Source: Bacteroidales bacterium (GTDB taxonomy: Bacteria > Bacteroidota > Bacteroidia > Bacteroidales > UBA932). From it: a DNA stretch of 64,000 bases. Location of the stretch: contig JAFUVU010000048.1 of assembly GCA_017477465.1 (NCBI GenBank), forward strand, positions 1 to 64,000. Reading direction: 5' to 3'. Under the pieces are notes generated by a model. The model did not search any database and was not told the origin of the DNA. It worked only from the letters and a program-made list of their open reading frames with translations. The translations under genes and the position numbers were made by a program. This document shows, one piece after another, positions 18,325 to 28,297 of the stretch (position 1 is its first letter; the number at the start of each line of letters is the position of its first letter).

Positions 18325-18696
18325 ATGATAACTCACGATCTTCGGCTTATCGCCGATGCAATTATTGACAAGAAAGGAGAGAATGTGGTTTCGCTGGATC
18401 TGCGTCAGATTGACGGCGCCATTACAGATTTCTTCGTGGTCTGTGACGGATCCAATACCACCCAAGTATCGGCCATAGCGGATAATATAGCAAAGAAGAT
18501 GAAGGAAGAAGGCCACGCCCTGTACCGCTCTCAGGGAGAAGGCAACAACTTCTGGATAATCCAGGACTATGGCAACATAGTGGTACATATTTTCCTCAAA
18601 GAATACAGGGATTTCTACCGCCTGGAAGACCTCTGGGCCGATGTCCCCAGAAAAGCCTACAAAGAGCGCAAGGCAAGCCCTAAAAATCAGCAGTAA
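18325..18696 (+). CDS. rsfS: Ribosomal silencing factor RsfS (YbeB/iojap)
   Basis: The 123-residue protein has the family's core: IIDKKGENVVSLDLR, then ITDFFVVCDGSNTTQV, then the GNIVVHIF and YRLEDLW segment. RsfS binds ribosomal protein uL14 and blocks subunit joining in stationary phase. Its stop codon is directly followed by the ftsH start (18697), so the two are translationally close; this rsfS-ftsH-cdsA order is common in Bacteroidota. Confidence 0.95.
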   Translation: MITHDLRLIADAIIDKKGENVVSLDLRQIDGAITDFFVVCDGSNTTQVSAIADNIAKKMKEEGHALYRSQGEGNNFWIIQDYGNIVVHIFLKEYRDFYRLEDLWADVPRKAYKERKASPKNQQ

Positions 18697-20634
18697 ATGG
18701 CAGCATCAGGCAAAGACCCGAAAGGGCGCAAAATAATAAGCTTCAATTTTTCCTGGCTTTATTTCATAATCCTCATCGGGATAGGATATCTGCTTTTCAA
18801 CAATCAGCAGTCGGCAGCACCGGAAAAGATTGAATGGGACGAAGTCCAGCAGATGATAAAGGAAGGCGATGTCTCGGAAATCACCTTCATAAGAAACGAC
18901 TTCAAAGGCGAGGTTAAAGTCCGTCCGGAGCGCCTGGCAAAATATGCCCAGAAGTTCCGCGGAGGCGTACCGCCCAAGCGCGCCCCTCACTTTTTCTTCT
19001 TGGTTTCGACAAAATTCGACCCGGAGCAAAGTTTCGCGGGCCTCAATGAACAACTCACGCCTGTCGAGCAGTTCAAAGTAGTAATAAAGAACGAAGACCA
19101 TATCTGGATGGACATCTTTCAGATGATCTTCCCTCTGCTTCTGCTTGTTCTGTTCTGGGTTCTTATGTTCCGAGGCATGAATCGCGGAGCCGCCGGTCCC
19201 GGTGGCATGAATCCCTTCAACACCGGCAAAGCCAATCCCAGAGAGGCCGATAAGAACGAGCCGCAGGTAACATTTAAGGATGTGGCAGGTCTGTACGGTG
19301 CCAAAGAGGAAGTGATGGAAATTGTGGATTTCCTGAAACATCCCGAAAAGTACACCGCCCTCGGTGGCAAAATTCCCAAGGGCGCCCTTCTTGTAGGCCC
19401 TCCTGGTACAGGTAAAACCCTTCTGGCTAAAGCAGTTGCAGGGGAGGCTAACGTTCCCTTCTTCTCCATCTCAGGTTCCGACTTCGTAGAAATGTTCGTC
19501 GGCGTCGGTGCTTCAAGGGTCAGGGATCTGTTCCGCCAGGCCAAGGAGAAAGCCCCGTGCATAGTCTTCATAGACGAGATTGACGCCGTAGGCCGCGCAC
19601 GTGCCAAAAACGGCGGATTCACATCAAACGACGAACGGGAAAACACCTTGAATCAGTTGCTTACGGAAATGGACGGCTTCGGCACAAATAGCGGCGTCAT
19701 CGTTCTTGCCGCCACCAATAGGGCCGATATCCTGGATAAGGCGCTCATGCGTGCAGGCCGTTTCGACCGCCAGATTCACGTAGAACTGCCGGAGCTCAAA
19801 GAGCGTGAAGAAATCTTCAACGTCCATCTCCGGGGCATCAAACTCGGCGACGACTTCGACGTGGAATTCATGGCCAAGCACACGCCCGGTTTCTCCGGTG
19901 CCGATATCGCCAATGTCTGCAACGAGGCAGCCCTCACCGCCGCCCGCAGGAATCATCAGGCAGTGATGCAGCAGGACTTCCTGGACGCCGTTGACCGCAT
20001 AATCGGCGGTCTGGAGAGAAAGGCCAACACTATCCGCACTAAGGCCGAACTCAGGACCACCGCCTATCATGAGGCAGGCCACGCCCTTGTAGGCTGGATG
20101 CTTCCTTATGCCGATCCGGTCTTTAAAGTCAGTATCATACCCCGTGGTCAGGCTCTTGGCATAACATGGAGCCTTCCGGAAGAAAGGAAGAACTGGTCCC
20201 GCAGCATGATGATGGACCACATGTGCCACCTCCTTGGCGGCCGTGTTGCGGAAGAAGTCCTGAACGGCGAACCCTCCACCGGCGCCCTGAACGACTTGGA
20301 ACGCCTAACCAGGATGGCCTATTCCATGGTCCAGTACTATGGCATGAGCGACAAAGTCGGCGCCCTTTCCTTCTACGATTCCACCGGCTCACAGGGCTAC
20401 AATCTCGTGAAGCCCTATTCGGAAAAAACGGCAGAGCTGATGGATGCAGAGGTGAAGGCCCTTGTGAAAGAAGTTCACGAGAAGACCCGCAAGGTGATAG
20501 AAGACAACAAGGAAGGTTTTATGCAGCTGGGTGCGCTTCTTTTGGAAAAAGAAGTTATCTTTGCAGAGGATATTGAAAAGATTCTCGGCCCCAAAGTAAA
20601 ACCGGAGGCCGACGATCAGTTCCAGCAGTCATGA
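18697..20634 (+). CDS. ftsH: ATP-dependent zinc metalloprotease FtsH
   Basis: The 645-residue membrane protease has two N-terminal transmembrane segments (about residues 16-32 and 130-150) flanking a periplasmic region. A Gly-rich linker leads to the AAA+ domain with Walker A GPPGTGKT, Walker [13 protein letters not shown] and the second-region-of-homology arginines (RAGRFDRQI). The M41 peptidase zinc site HEAGH is near residue 454. FtsH degrades misfolded membrane proteins and some regulators. It overlaps cdsA by four bases (ATGA). Confidence 0.98.
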   Translation: MAASGKDPKGRKIISFNFSWLYFIILIGIGYLLFNNQQSAAPEKIEWDEVQQMIKEGDVSEITFIRNDFKGEVKVRPERLAKYAQKFRGGVPPKRAPHFFFLVSTKFDPEQSFAGLNEQLTPVEQFKVVIKNEDHIWMDIFQMIFPLLLLVLFWVLMFRGMNRGAAGPGGMNPFNTGKANPREADKNEPQVTFKDVAGLYGAKEEVMEIVDFLKHPEKYTALGGKIPKGALLVGPPGTGKTLLAKAVAGEANVPFFSISGSDFVEMFVGVGASRVRDLFRQAKEKAPCIVFIDEIDAVGRARAKNGGFTSNDERENTLNQLLTEMDGFGTNSGVIVLAATNRADILDKALMRAGRFDRQIHVELPELKEREEIFNVHLRGIKLGDDFDVEFMAKHTPGFSGADIANVCNEAALTAARRNHQAVMQQDFLDAVDRIIGGLERKANTIRTKAELRTTAYHEAGHALVGWMLPYADPVFKVSIIPRGQALGITWSLPEERKNWSRSMMMDHMCHLLGGRVAEEVLNGEPSTGALNDLERLTRMAYSMVQYYGMSDKVGALSFYDSTGSQGYNLVKPYSEKTAELMDAEVKALVKEVHEKTRKVIEDNKEGFMQLGALLLEKEVIFAEDIEKILGPKVKPEADDQFQQS

Positions 20635-21461
20635 ATACAACCGTAAAGCGCAGCATATTCGGAGTCCTTTTCCTGGCAGTAATGCTGGGAGGACTTCTTT
20701 TTAACGAATGGCTCTATGTAGTGCTGTTTGCCTTCATAACGGGCGTAATGCTGCATGAGTTTTACAAAATGACCCTGGGCCCCAGGTATAAGGATCTACA
20801 GTCATCGGCCATCTTTGTGGGCGTGCTCTTGTTCATCCTGGGCAATCAATATTTCTTCGGAGGGGAAAAGGGTTGGACTGTCGGCCTTGGCCTTGTCAGT
20901 ATCCTCCTCCTTATGGTGCAATCCGTATTCAGAAAAGACCACACGGACTTTCTCAAGACTGCCTTCCTGTACGCCGGTCTTGTGTATATCGCCATTCCGC
21001 TTGCCTTCTCCAACGCCGTGGTCAGCCGCGGGGGAGAGTTCAGCGGTCTTCTCCTGGTGGCCTTTTTCTGCATCATCTGGGCTTCGGATGTGGGCGCTTA
21101 CTGCTTTGGTATGCTCCTAGGCCAGAAGGTCTGGCCCGCCAAGCTCTGCCCTTCAATCTCTCCCAAGAAATCGTGGGCAGGATACATCGGAGGGCTCCTT
21201 ATGGCACTTCTTGCAGGTGCCATCCTTTATTGGACCGGGCTCTTCACATTCCCGCTCTGGCACTGCCTTATCGTCGCTGTCCTTATGCATGTAATGGGCG
21301 TTTTCGGAGACCTCTTCGAATCCCTGTGGAAAAGGGCGGCCAGCGTAAAGGATTCAGGCACAATCCTTCCCGGACATGGCGGCCTAATGGACCGTTTCGA
21401 CAGCGCCCTCTTCGCCTTCCCGGCAGCCTATGTTTACCTCCTTGTCTTTAATCTTGTCTAG
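20631..21461 (+). CDS. cdsA: Phosphatidate cytidylyltransferase
   Basis: The 276-residue polytopic membrane protein carries the CDP-diglyceride synthase signature near its C terminus: SPKKSWAGYIGG, then GDLFES, KRAASVKDSG and PGHGGLMDRFDS. It makes CDP-diacylglycerol from phosphatidate and CTP at the inner membrane. The start ATG overlaps the ftsH stop by four bases, and psd follows after three bases, so the cluster supplies phospholipid synthesis steps in order. Confidence 0.96.
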   Translation: MNTTVKRSIFGVLFLAVMLGGLLFNEWLYVVLFAFITGVMLHEFYKMTLGPRYKDLQSSAIFVGVLLFILGNQYFFGGEKGWTVGLGLVSILLLMVQSVFRKDHTDFLKTAFLYAGLVYIAIPLAFSNAVVSRGGEFSGLLLVAFFCIIWASDVGAYCFGMLLGQKVWPAKLCPSISPKKSWAGYIGGLLMALLAGAILYWTGLFTFPLWHCLIVAVLMHVMGVFGDLFESLWKRAASVKDSGTILPGHGGLMDRFDSALFAFPAAYVYLLVFNLV

Positions 21462-21464
21462 AAT

Positions 21465-22139
21465 ATGAAAAAGTGGATTAAAATAGACAATGATTCCTAC
21501 GGAACCATCCTCACCAGCTGGTGTATTTGCGCCGTACTCATTTTCCTCACGGCACGTTATGTGCCCTTCCTGTGGCTGAGCATACCGCTGTGCGCCTTCA
21601 TGGTTGTTTTCATGGTTTTCATAACATGGTTCTTCCGCGTTCCAAACCGTGAAACCCCCTTTGAGGACAACAAGCAGCTGGTAACATCAGTGGCCGACGG
21701 CAAGGTGGTGATAGTGGAAAAAGTGTTCGAAAAGGAGTATCTGAAGAAAGACTGCATCCAGATATCGGTTTACATGGATTTCTTCGACGTCCACTGCAAC
21801 TTCTGGCCGATAACGGGCGAAGTTACCTATTATAAATATCATCCGGGAAAGTACCTGCTTGCCTTCCATCCCAAGTCTTCGGAACTTAACGAACATTCAT
21901 CGACCTGCATGAAAAACGAGCATGGCGAGGTGTTCTTCAAGCAAATTGCCGGTACATTTGCCCGTCGCATAGTCTGCTACTCGGAGCCCGGTAAAATAGA
22001 ATACAGGGGCGATCAATGCGGCGTCATTAAATTCGGCTCCCGCATCGACCTCTTTGTCCCTGTGGATGCCGATGTAAAAGTGAAAGTAGGAGATAAGGTA
22101 AAAGCCGTAGAATCGGTTCTGGCCATTCTCCCCGAATAA
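21465..22139 (+). CDS. psd: Phosphatidylserine decarboxylase family protein
   Basis: The 224-residue protein has two N-terminal hydrophobic segments, then the PSD core (PNRETPFEDNKQLVTSVADG and ISVYMDFFDVHCN). The C-terminal FGSR supplies the serine that becomes the pyruvoyl group after self-cleavage, between the Gly and Ser. Its length fits the short archaeal/Bacteroidota-type PSD. It makes phosphatidylethanolamine, downstream of cdsA in the same operon. Phosphatidylserine synthase is not seen adjacent. Confidence 0.93.
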   Translation: MKKWIKIDNDSYGTILTSWCICAVLIFLTARYVPFLWLSIPLCAFMVVFMVFITWFFRVPNRETPFEDNKQLVTSVADGKVVIVEKVFEKEYLKKDCIQISVYMDFFDVHCNFWPITGEVTYYKYHPGKYLLAFHPKSSELNEHSSTCMKNEHGEVFFKQIAGTFARRIVCYSEPGKIEYRGDQCGVIKFGSRIDLFVPVDADVKVKVGDKVKAVESVLAILPE

Positions 22140-22142
22140 AAT

Positions 22143-22168
22143 AAGGATCGCTTAAGCGCGATCCTTTT
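22143..22168. terminator. Bidirectional terminator overlapping the ispG 3' end
   Basis: AAGGATCGC (22143-22151) pairs with GCGATCCTT (22158-22166), followed by T4 on the plus strand. The right arm lies in the last codons of the convergent ispG gene, so the hairpin is partly coding. Confidence 0.75.
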
Positions 22169-23405
22169 CTATTAGTTCCACAAGCCTGTCCACTGCTTCA
22201 TTCTCCGAAATGTGTCGTAGGACGGGCTCTTTTTTGCGGTACAAAGTGACTTTGCCGGCACCTTCGCCTACATAGCCGTAGTCGGCATCGGCCATTTCGC
22301 CGGGGCCGTTTACTATGCAGCCCATGACTGCTATTACTACGTCCTTGAAATGGGAAGTGCGTTCCTTTACCTTGTTGAAGGTGTTTTCCAGGTCATACAT
22401 GGTTCTGCCGCAGCCCGGGCAGGCAATGTATTCGGGCTTATAGAATCTGCGGCGGCAGGCTTGCAGTATCTCGTCTTTAAGATACTGATCGGCCAGAGGG
22501 ATGTCATCCACCTCGTGATTCAGAAGGGGAGCGCCGTAGTCGCAGGAGGCTTTCAGGACAGCCTCTTCGCGCTCTTTCAGTACCGGCGCCGCGGCGGATG
22601 AATAACGCGCCGCAAGATACTGTGCTACAGGAATTTCCTTGGCCGGATCCTCAGTAAGTGACACGCGGATGGTATTGCCGATCCCTTCCTCGAGAAGGGT
22701 GGAAATGGCTACGCAGGACTTGATGCGCCCGCTGTCTCCGTTCCCGGCTTCCGTTACACCAACATGAAGAGGGAAGACCTCGCCGTTCTCCAGCATCATA
22801 CGTGCAAGCTCGCGGTAGGCTTCGACCATGACAACGGTGTTCGAGGCTTTTAGCGACACCACGACATTATAAAAATGAGCGTCCAGGCACATCTGGACCC
22901 ATTCCATAGCCGCCAGAGCCATAGCCTTGGGAGTGTTGCCGTATTTCTCCACAATGTATTTGCCAAGCGAGCCATGATTCAGGCCGATTCTGATGGCCCT
23001 GTCGTATTTTTTGCACTCTTCCAGGAATTGGGCAAACAGCAGACGTGCCTTGGCGTGATCTGGATGGAAGTTGCCGGGGTTGATGCGGATTTTTTCCACA
23101 ACAGGGACAACTGCCATGGCAATCTCTGCGCTGAAGTGGATATCGGCCACCAGAGGCACTTGTATGCCGTGTTCTTCCCTAAGGCGGCGGTGTATTTCCT
23201 TAAGCGCTGGTACGTCGGACATGGAAGGAACGGTGATGCGGATAAGCTGGGCCCCGGCTTTTGCAAGCCTGACGCATTGGGCGGTGGTTGCATCAATGTC
23301 GGCAGTATGTGTGTTGCACATCGTCTGCACTACTATCGGATGTCCGCTGCCGATAAGGACATCGTTTCCTACATGTATGGTTCTGGTTTTTAACTCTTTA
23401 CTCAT
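22152..23405 (-). CDS. ispG: 4-hydroxy-3-methylbut-2-enyl diphosphate synthase IspG, short-insert form
   Basis: The protein is 417 residues from the ATG at 23405, which overlaps the upstream stop by eight bases; a start five codons earlier is possible. The TIM-barrel half has VQTMCNT, VADIHFS and RIGLNHGS. The 4Fe-4S half has CPGCGRTMYDLE and the third ligand in VMGCIVNGPGE. It catalyses the penultimate step of the MEP isoprenoid pathway. Many Bacteroidota IspG proteins exceed 600 residues because of a large inserted domain; here only about 60-70 residues (around PVAQYLAARY to LKDEILQACR) bridge the two halves. It is last in the ligA-ispG leftward operon. Confidence 0.95.
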   Translation of the reverse strand: MSKELKTRTIHVGNDVLIGSGHPIVVQTMCNTHTADIDATTAQCVRLAKAGAQLIRITVPSMSDVPALKEIHRRLREEHGIQVPLVADIHFSAEIAMAVVPVVEKIRINPGNFHPDHAKARLLFAQFLEECKKYDRAIRIGLNHGSLGKYIVEKYGNTPKAMALAAMEWVQMCLDAHFYNVVVSLKASNTVVMVEAYRELARMMLENGEVFPLHVGVTEAGNGDSGRIKSCVAISTLLEEGIGNTIRVSLTEDPAKEIPVAQYLAARYSSAAAPVLKEREEAVLKASCDYGAPLLNHEVDDIPLADQYLKDEILQACRRRFYKPEYIACPGCGRTMYDLENTFNKVKERTSHFKDVVIAVMGCIVNGPGEMADADYGYVGEGAGKVTLYRKKEPVLRHISENEAVDRLVELIEKDRA

Positions 23406-24255
23406 TTTGCTGCTCTTCAATCATTTTGCGCGCCAGTTTCTTCAGCTGGGCGCGGGTGTGGCCGTAACGGGGAGTGAGCTGGTAGTAAAGCCCGAACGTT
23501 ACGCCTCCGTCAAGAGGATAGCCGAATCGATAATAATAGGGGCTTGCGTAATCGGGATTCCAGAATGATTCCCATCCCCATTTCAACTGTACGTTTAGAT
23601 GGAATTCGAAAGGACTGAGCATCACGGCCATGCCTACGCCGCCCTGGACGCCGTAGGTAAAGCGCCTGTCATAGTCCCTGAACTGATTGACATACTGCTG
23701 GTAGGTTTCATAAGCCGCGTATGCATCGTCCAGGACCCTTGAGATGTTCATCCTGTAACCGCCGTACAAGCCGACTTTTGCCATCAGCTTGAAATGCTCG
23801 CCCATGTCAAAGTGAAAATGCGTCAGGAAGAATGCTTCCGGCACATTCATCATCACTTTATATGCGCCTGATTCGGTGGACCTGGTGCCGGTTTCCCTGT
23901 TGGTGCGGAATTCGTAGCCTTCGTAATTCTGCTGGGCGCCAAACTCGACGCCCATATTGGGAAAGATGCCGAACATGGTGTAGTACCGGATCAGGGAAAA
24001 GCCAAAGAGGGGATACTGAATCTGGAATCTGGTGGCACGGGAAGGGTTGAAATAGCCATATTGGGCCGATGCCCCGCCATAAACGCCGACGAGCCAATAA
24101 TCATTAGGTGCGGTGACCTTGATTTCCAGGCTGTCCAGATACTCGTTGGTTACTGTGTCCGGAAGGGAGAAGAACTCTTCTTCCAGGTTCACCTGAGCCC
24201 GGACGGACAGCGACAGCAGAAGCAGCGCCAGAACTATGATTATACGGCGCATCAT
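23398..24255 (-). CDS. Outer-membrane beta-barrel-like protein, unknown function
   Basis: The 285-residue product has a clear signal peptide (IIIVLALLLLSLSVRAQ). The mature part has alternating aromatic/glycine patterns (VGVYGGASAQYGYFNPS, FMLTHFHF-like strands, GVQGGVGMAVML), typical of a small barrel of the PorT/outer-membrane beta-barrel kind. I do not recognise a specific family. It ends inside the ispG start and begins four bases inside the upstream lipoprotein gene, so it is translationally coupled to both. Confidence 0.75.
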   Translation of the reverse strand: MMRRIIIVLALLLLSLSVRAQVNLEEEFFSLPDTVTNEYLDSLEIKVTAPNDYWLVGVYGGASAQYGYFNPSRATRFQIQYPLFGFSLIRYYTMFGIFPNMGVEFGAQQNYEGYEFRTNRETGTRSTESGAYKVMMNVPEAFFLTHFHFDMGEHFKLMAKVGLYGGYRMNISRVLDDAYAAYETYQQYVNQFRDYDRRFTYGVQGGVGMAVMLSPFEFHLNVQLKWGWESFWNPDYASPYYYRFGYPLDGGVTFGLYYQLTPRYGHTRAQLKKLARKMIEEQQNE

Positions 24256-26051
24256 TTGAACATTTCCTCCATATCAATCTGCCATACCATCTCCGACCTT
24301 TCCAGGACGGTGATCAGGAACTTGTCGTCCAGCTTGAAAAAGCGCACCTTTTCCGGCTGCTTGTGTTCCAAAAGCACGCCTGTGTCAACCATATTGTTGC
24401 GGTTGATGTCTTCGGTCATTCGAATGCAGTAATTGCCGTTTTTGAGGTAGGGGAACACAAGGTCACCATCCTTGTCAACAATCAGGCTTCTTATAACCTT
24501 GTCCCGTTTTTCGGTCAGCAGGTCAACTATGTATTTATTCTTTACTCCGCTCAGCTGCAGGGTAATGGTACTTAGTTTTTCATCTGTCGGCAGAGTCACC
24601 TTCAGTTCCGTACTGTCGTTGTAATAGCCGTTGACATCGCGGAAAAGCCGATGGGGGATTTTCAGGAAATAGTCATATCCTACCTGGAACGGTTCGGTTG
24701 GCATTACCGTGAAATGCCTAAGGTTGGTTGAATCCCGGGTAACGGTCACATTGCCTTTAGCCTCCTGCTGACGGGGATTTACGCTCCTGAATTTAAGCGA
24801 ATCCCAGCCGTCCTGTATCAGAGGATATTTGAACTCGATATCAAAGCCATACTGTTCCACCGTTGTCGGATCCACCTTGGCTGTCATGACTGCTATCGTG
24901 TCCTCGTGCTTGCGGTCACGCAGGTTGGTCTGCTTTTTCATCAGCTCCGCACGCGCCTCTTTCGAAAGGGCCAGTTTTACCAGCTCTTCGGTAGGCTTCA
25001 GCACACCTGTGGTGTCGGTTTTGTCATATTTTATGACCAGCTGAAGCGTATCGGGCATTTTGCGCTGGTCGTTAACCCAAAGCTCCAGGGAATCTTTCTG
25101 CAAGTTGAACTGGGAGATTAGTTTTTCCCTCGGCAGGCCTTTGATGCGCATGTCATGGATTGCTGCATCGGGTGCCATGAACGTCAGATAAGCGGTACGC
25201 GGCCCGACGCGTTCCTTTTTTACGATCATTTGCTTTGACGGGCGCTCACGGAATACGCTCAGCTCTATTTGCGCCTTTCTGGCAAGGCACAGCGCCGTGT
25301 CCTTCATGTCGAATTTCTTGAATTCGTAGAGGGAATCGTTGTATTGGATGCTTGGCCGTAGCAATGTGTCCAGGAAGGCTATGCGCTCGTTGTCAGGGTC
25401 GTACAGGTTGTTGTTGTTTTCGTCTTTTATGGCGTAAACGCGGTAAATAGTATCCTGAATATTGCGTATGCTGAAAAAGCCCCAGTCGTCGGTCTTGGCT
25501 GCCGCTACGGGGCGGCGGAGGAATACGGCGGAGTCCGTCTGGTCTTTATACAGCATGACCGTGGCGCCTTTCATGGGCATGAGGGTGTTGCAGTCCTGCA
25601 CAAGTCCGGTAACACACATCGAGTCTATCTGGCTTCCCGTAGAGAAGACCAGGGTGTATCCGGTGAACATGTTGCCTTCGTTATTGTCGGCAATGGCTCC
25701 CGTAAGGTCGAGGGTATATGTCGTATTGGAGTCAAGATCGCTTTCGAAGGTGACTTCGACGGATTTTCCATGGATAGAGGCTTTGGGCTTCTTCTCCAGC
25801 GGAGGGGAGAGGTAAACACCGTTGGCGTCCTTGATTTTGACGTATTCGTTGAATGTAAACACCAGCTTGGTGCGGTGTACGGGCACATTCACGGTACCGG
25901 GCAGCGGGGAAACCCTTACCAGGACGGGAGGGATGGTATCCTTGTCTCCGCCGGATGGGGGCGTAGTTGTATTGGCGCATCCCGACGGAAGAAAGAGCGA
26001 TGTCAGGATGATTGCTGCCGGTATCAGGGGAATGAGGGATTTAAATCTCAT
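24252..26051 (-). CDS. Ig-like domain lipoprotein
   Basis: The 599-residue protein has a lipoprotein signal (lipobox LPSGC, Cys about 26) followed by TTTPPSGGDKDTIPP. That motif typifies Bacteroidota proteins that begin with an SbsA-type Ig-like domain (VSPLPGTVNVPVHRTKLVFTFN). The region CVTGLVQDCNTLMPMKGATV reads as a carboxypeptidase-regulatory-like beta-sandwich. No catalytic motif is seen. It probably sits on the outer membrane as a structural or gliding/secretion-associated factor; function is not established. It overlaps its neighbours by four bases on both sides. Confidence 0.8.
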   Translation of the reverse strand: MRFKSLIPLIPAAIILTSLFLPSGCANTTTPPSGGDKDTIPPVLVRVSPLPGTVNVPVHRTKLVFTFNEYVKIKDANGVYLSPPLEKKPKASIHGKSVEVTFESDLDSNTTYTLDLTGAIADNNEGNMFTGYTLVFSTGSQIDSMCVTGLVQDCNTLMPMKGATVMLYKDQTDSAVFLRRPVAAAKTDDWGFFSIRNIQDTIYRVYAIKDENNNNLYDPDNERIAFLDTLLRPSIQYNDSLYEFKKFDMKDTALCLARKAQIELSVFRERPSKQMIVKKERVGPRTAYLTFMAPDAAIHDMRIKGLPREKLISQFNLQKDSLELWVNDQRKMPDTLQLVIKYDKTDTTGVLKPTEELVKLALSKEARAELMKKQTNLRDRKHEDTIAVMTAKVDPTTVEQYGFDIEFKYPLIQDGWDSLKFRSVNPRQQEAKGNVTVTRDSTNLRHFTVMPTEPFQVGYDYFLKIPHRLFRDVNGYYNDSTELKVTLPTDEKLSTITLQLSGVKNKYIVDLLTEKRDKVIRSLIVDKDGDLVFPYLKNGNYCIRMTEDINRNNMVDTGVLLEHKQPEKVRFFKLDDKFLITVLERSEMVWQIDMEEMFK

Positions 26052-28297
26052 AGTTCGCTTCTGTTGACATTTTCAATGCCCTCGATGGAGGAGAGTTTCT
26101 TGATCATCTTGTCAAGAATATCGCGGGAACTTACATACAGGTCGATGTAGCCTTCGAAAACTCCGCCTTCTGCCGATAGGGTAAGACGGCGCATATTCAC
26201 GCCCATCACAAGGGAAACGTAGCGGGAAATCTCGTTGAGCATGCCCACGCGGTCGATTCCTTTGAGAGTGATGCGCACGAGGAAGGAGTTGTCTTCGGCC
26301 TGCTCGAGCCACTTGGGAACCACCACCCAGTCACCGTGCGTGGCGGCGATGCTTTCAGCCACGGAGCAGGTCTTTTTGTGGACGGTGATATTGCCGTCGG
26401 GCGCTTTAAAGCCGATTACAGGGTCTCCCGGAATGGGATTGCAGCATGTGGCAATGACAAAATGAGGGGCCGACGGATCGGAACTGCCGATGATAAAGGT
26501 CTCGCTCTGAGACTTCGGCGAGGGGCGCTGCTCCCGGCGGAGCACTTTTCTTAGCCAGGAAAGGCGGCTTCCGGACGACTTGCTCAGGATATCGTCCAGA
26601 TTACCGAGGCTGATGTTGCCTATGCCGATGCCGTTGAAAAGCTCGTCCCTTGAGCTTACTCCGTATGCAACTTCCAGACGCTGAAGCGTTTCCTCATCAA
26701 TCTTGTAACCCAGGGCCGATGCTGCGTTCTCCAAAGTCTTGCGGCCGAAGTCGATGGTTTGCTTGCGCTCGGTCTTGAAGTAATCGGTGACGATGGTTCT
26801 GGCGCGGTGGGTGACCAGGAACTTAAGCCACTCGGGCTGGGGTTTTCCGTCTTCTGCCGTTATGATTTCCACCTTGTCGCCGGTTTTAAGGACGTGCCCC
26901 AGTTTTACCAGACGCTGGTTTACCTTTGCCGCAATGGCCTTGTTGCCGACTTCCGTATGGATAAGATACGCGAAATCAAGCGCCGTGGCTCCCTTCTGGA
27001 TACGCCTTTGATCACCTGCAGGGGTGAAGAGGTATATGTCGGTGGTAACAAGATCGTTGTGAATGATATCCAGCAGTTCCAGGGCGTTGACGTCGGGGTT
27101 GGTGAGTATTTCCTGGATGCGGTTGAGCCAGGCGTCCATTTCATAATCGCCTTCTCCCATGACGCCGCTCTTTTTGTAAATCCAGTGCGCTGCAATGCCC
27201 TTTTCGGCAATGTCATCCATCCTGCGGGTGCGTATCTGGACTTCCACCCATACGCCGGCTTCACTCAGAAGAGTGCAGTGGAGTGCTTCGTAACCATTTG
27301 ATTTGGGGTGTTTTACCCAGTCTCTCAGACGCTCTGGCATATAGCGGTATATGCTTGTAATGATGGAGAAGATGTGATAGCACTGGTCGCGCTCGCTTTC
27401 GGCCGAATTCGGATCGGCCTCGAAAATTATGCGCAGGGCGTAGAGGTCGTAAACTTCGTCGAAGGAGATATTCTTCTCCTGCATTTTCCGCCATGCGGAA
27501 TAAGGGGTTTTGACGCGCTTTTTGATCTCGAAGCGGAAGCCTTGCTTGGTGAGCACTTCCTCGATAGGGCGGACGAAATCGGCCATTTCTTTGCCTTTTT
27601 CCGCTACGCAGTTGTCTATCTTGGACTTGATGCTGTTATATGCCTCCGGTTCTTTATATTGCAGCCAGATGTTCTCCAGTTCGCTCTTTATGCCGTAAAG
27701 GCCGAGGCGGTGGGCCAGCGGAATGAAGATGAACATCGTCTCCGAGAGAATCTTGTCCCGCTTATGCTCCGGCATGTGTTCGATGGTGCGGCAGTTGTGA
27801 AGGCGGTCGGCCAGTTTTATCAGGACTACGCGGACATCGTCATTGAGGGTGAGGAGGATGCGCTTGAAATTTTCGGCCTGAAGGCTTTGCTGGGCGAGGT
27901 CCTTGCCGTATGCTTTTTGCTCCGTGTCGAGCACGTTCTTGATCTTGGTGAGTCCATCGACCAAGGTGGCAATCTTATTGCCGAAACGCTCCCGGATGTC
28001 TTCCACCGTGTAGTCGGTGTCCTCGACGACATCGTGCAGAAGCGCTGCCGATATGGACTTATATCCCAGGCCGATGTCGTCAACAACTATCTGCGCCACT
28101 GCGATGGGATGGAGCATGTATGGCTCGCCGCTGCGGCGACGGACGTTGCGATGCGCGTCATTTGCAAAATCGAAGGCGCGCTGCACTACTTCAAGTTCGG
28201 CTTCACTCGCACAACGCTTCCTTGCCGATTCCTTAAGGACGGCGTAGTCTTTGGCGATGAGCTCATAATCGGCCTCTGTGAACTGCGAGAAACTCAT
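26048..28297 (-). CDS. Bifunctional (p)ppGpp synthetase/hydrolase (RelA/SpoT family)
   Basis: The 749-residue protein has the full Rel layout. The HD hydrolase has the intact metal motif HDVVEDTDYT near residue 88 and the upstream histidine in MLHPIAVAQI. The synthetase domain follows (RVKTPYSAWRKMQEKN, then VYDLYALRII). The TGS domain starts about 420 (DIYLFTPAGD), a conserved central region has the ATCCNPIPGD cysteine motif, and a C-terminal ACT domain ends the protein. An intact HD pocket suggests hydrolysis activity, so this is likely the main Rel. It is in an operon with ligA upstream and ispG downstream. Confidence 0.95.
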   Translation of the reverse strand: MSFSQFTEADYELIAKDYAVLKESARKRCASEAELEVVQRAFDFANDAHRNVRRRSGEPYMLHPIAVAQIVVDDIGLGYKSISAALLHDVVEDTDYTVEDIRERFGNKIATLVDGLTKIKNVLDTEQKAYGKDLAQQSLQAENFKRILLTLNDDVRVVLIKLADRLHNCRTIEHMPEHKRDKILSETMFIFIPLAHRLGLYGIKSELENIWLQYKEPEAYNSIKSKIDNCVAEKGKEMADFVRPIEEVLTKQGFRFEIKKRVKTPYSAWRKMQEKNISFDEVYDLYALRIIFEADPNSAESERDQCYHIFSIITSIYRYMPERLRDWVKHPKSNGYEALHCTLLSEAGVWVEVQIRTRRMDDIAEKGIAAHWIYKKSGVMGEGDYEMDAWLNRIQEILTNPDVNALELLDIIHNDLVTTDIYLFTPAGDQRRIQKGATALDFAYLIHTEVGNKAIAAKVNQRLVKLGHVLKTGDKVEIITAEDGKPQPEWLKFLVTHRARTIVTDYFKTERKQTIDFGRKTLENAASALGYKIDEETLQRLEVAYGVSSRDELFNGIGIGNISLGNLDDILSKSSGSRLSWLRKVLRREQRPSPKSQSETFIIGSSDPSAPHFVIATCCNPIPGDPVIGFKAPDGNITVHKKTCSVAESIAATHGDWVVVPKWLEQAEDNSFLVRITLKGIDRVGMLNEISRYVSLVMGVNMRRLTLSAEGGVFEGYIDLYVSSRDILDKMIKKLSSIEGIENVNRSEL

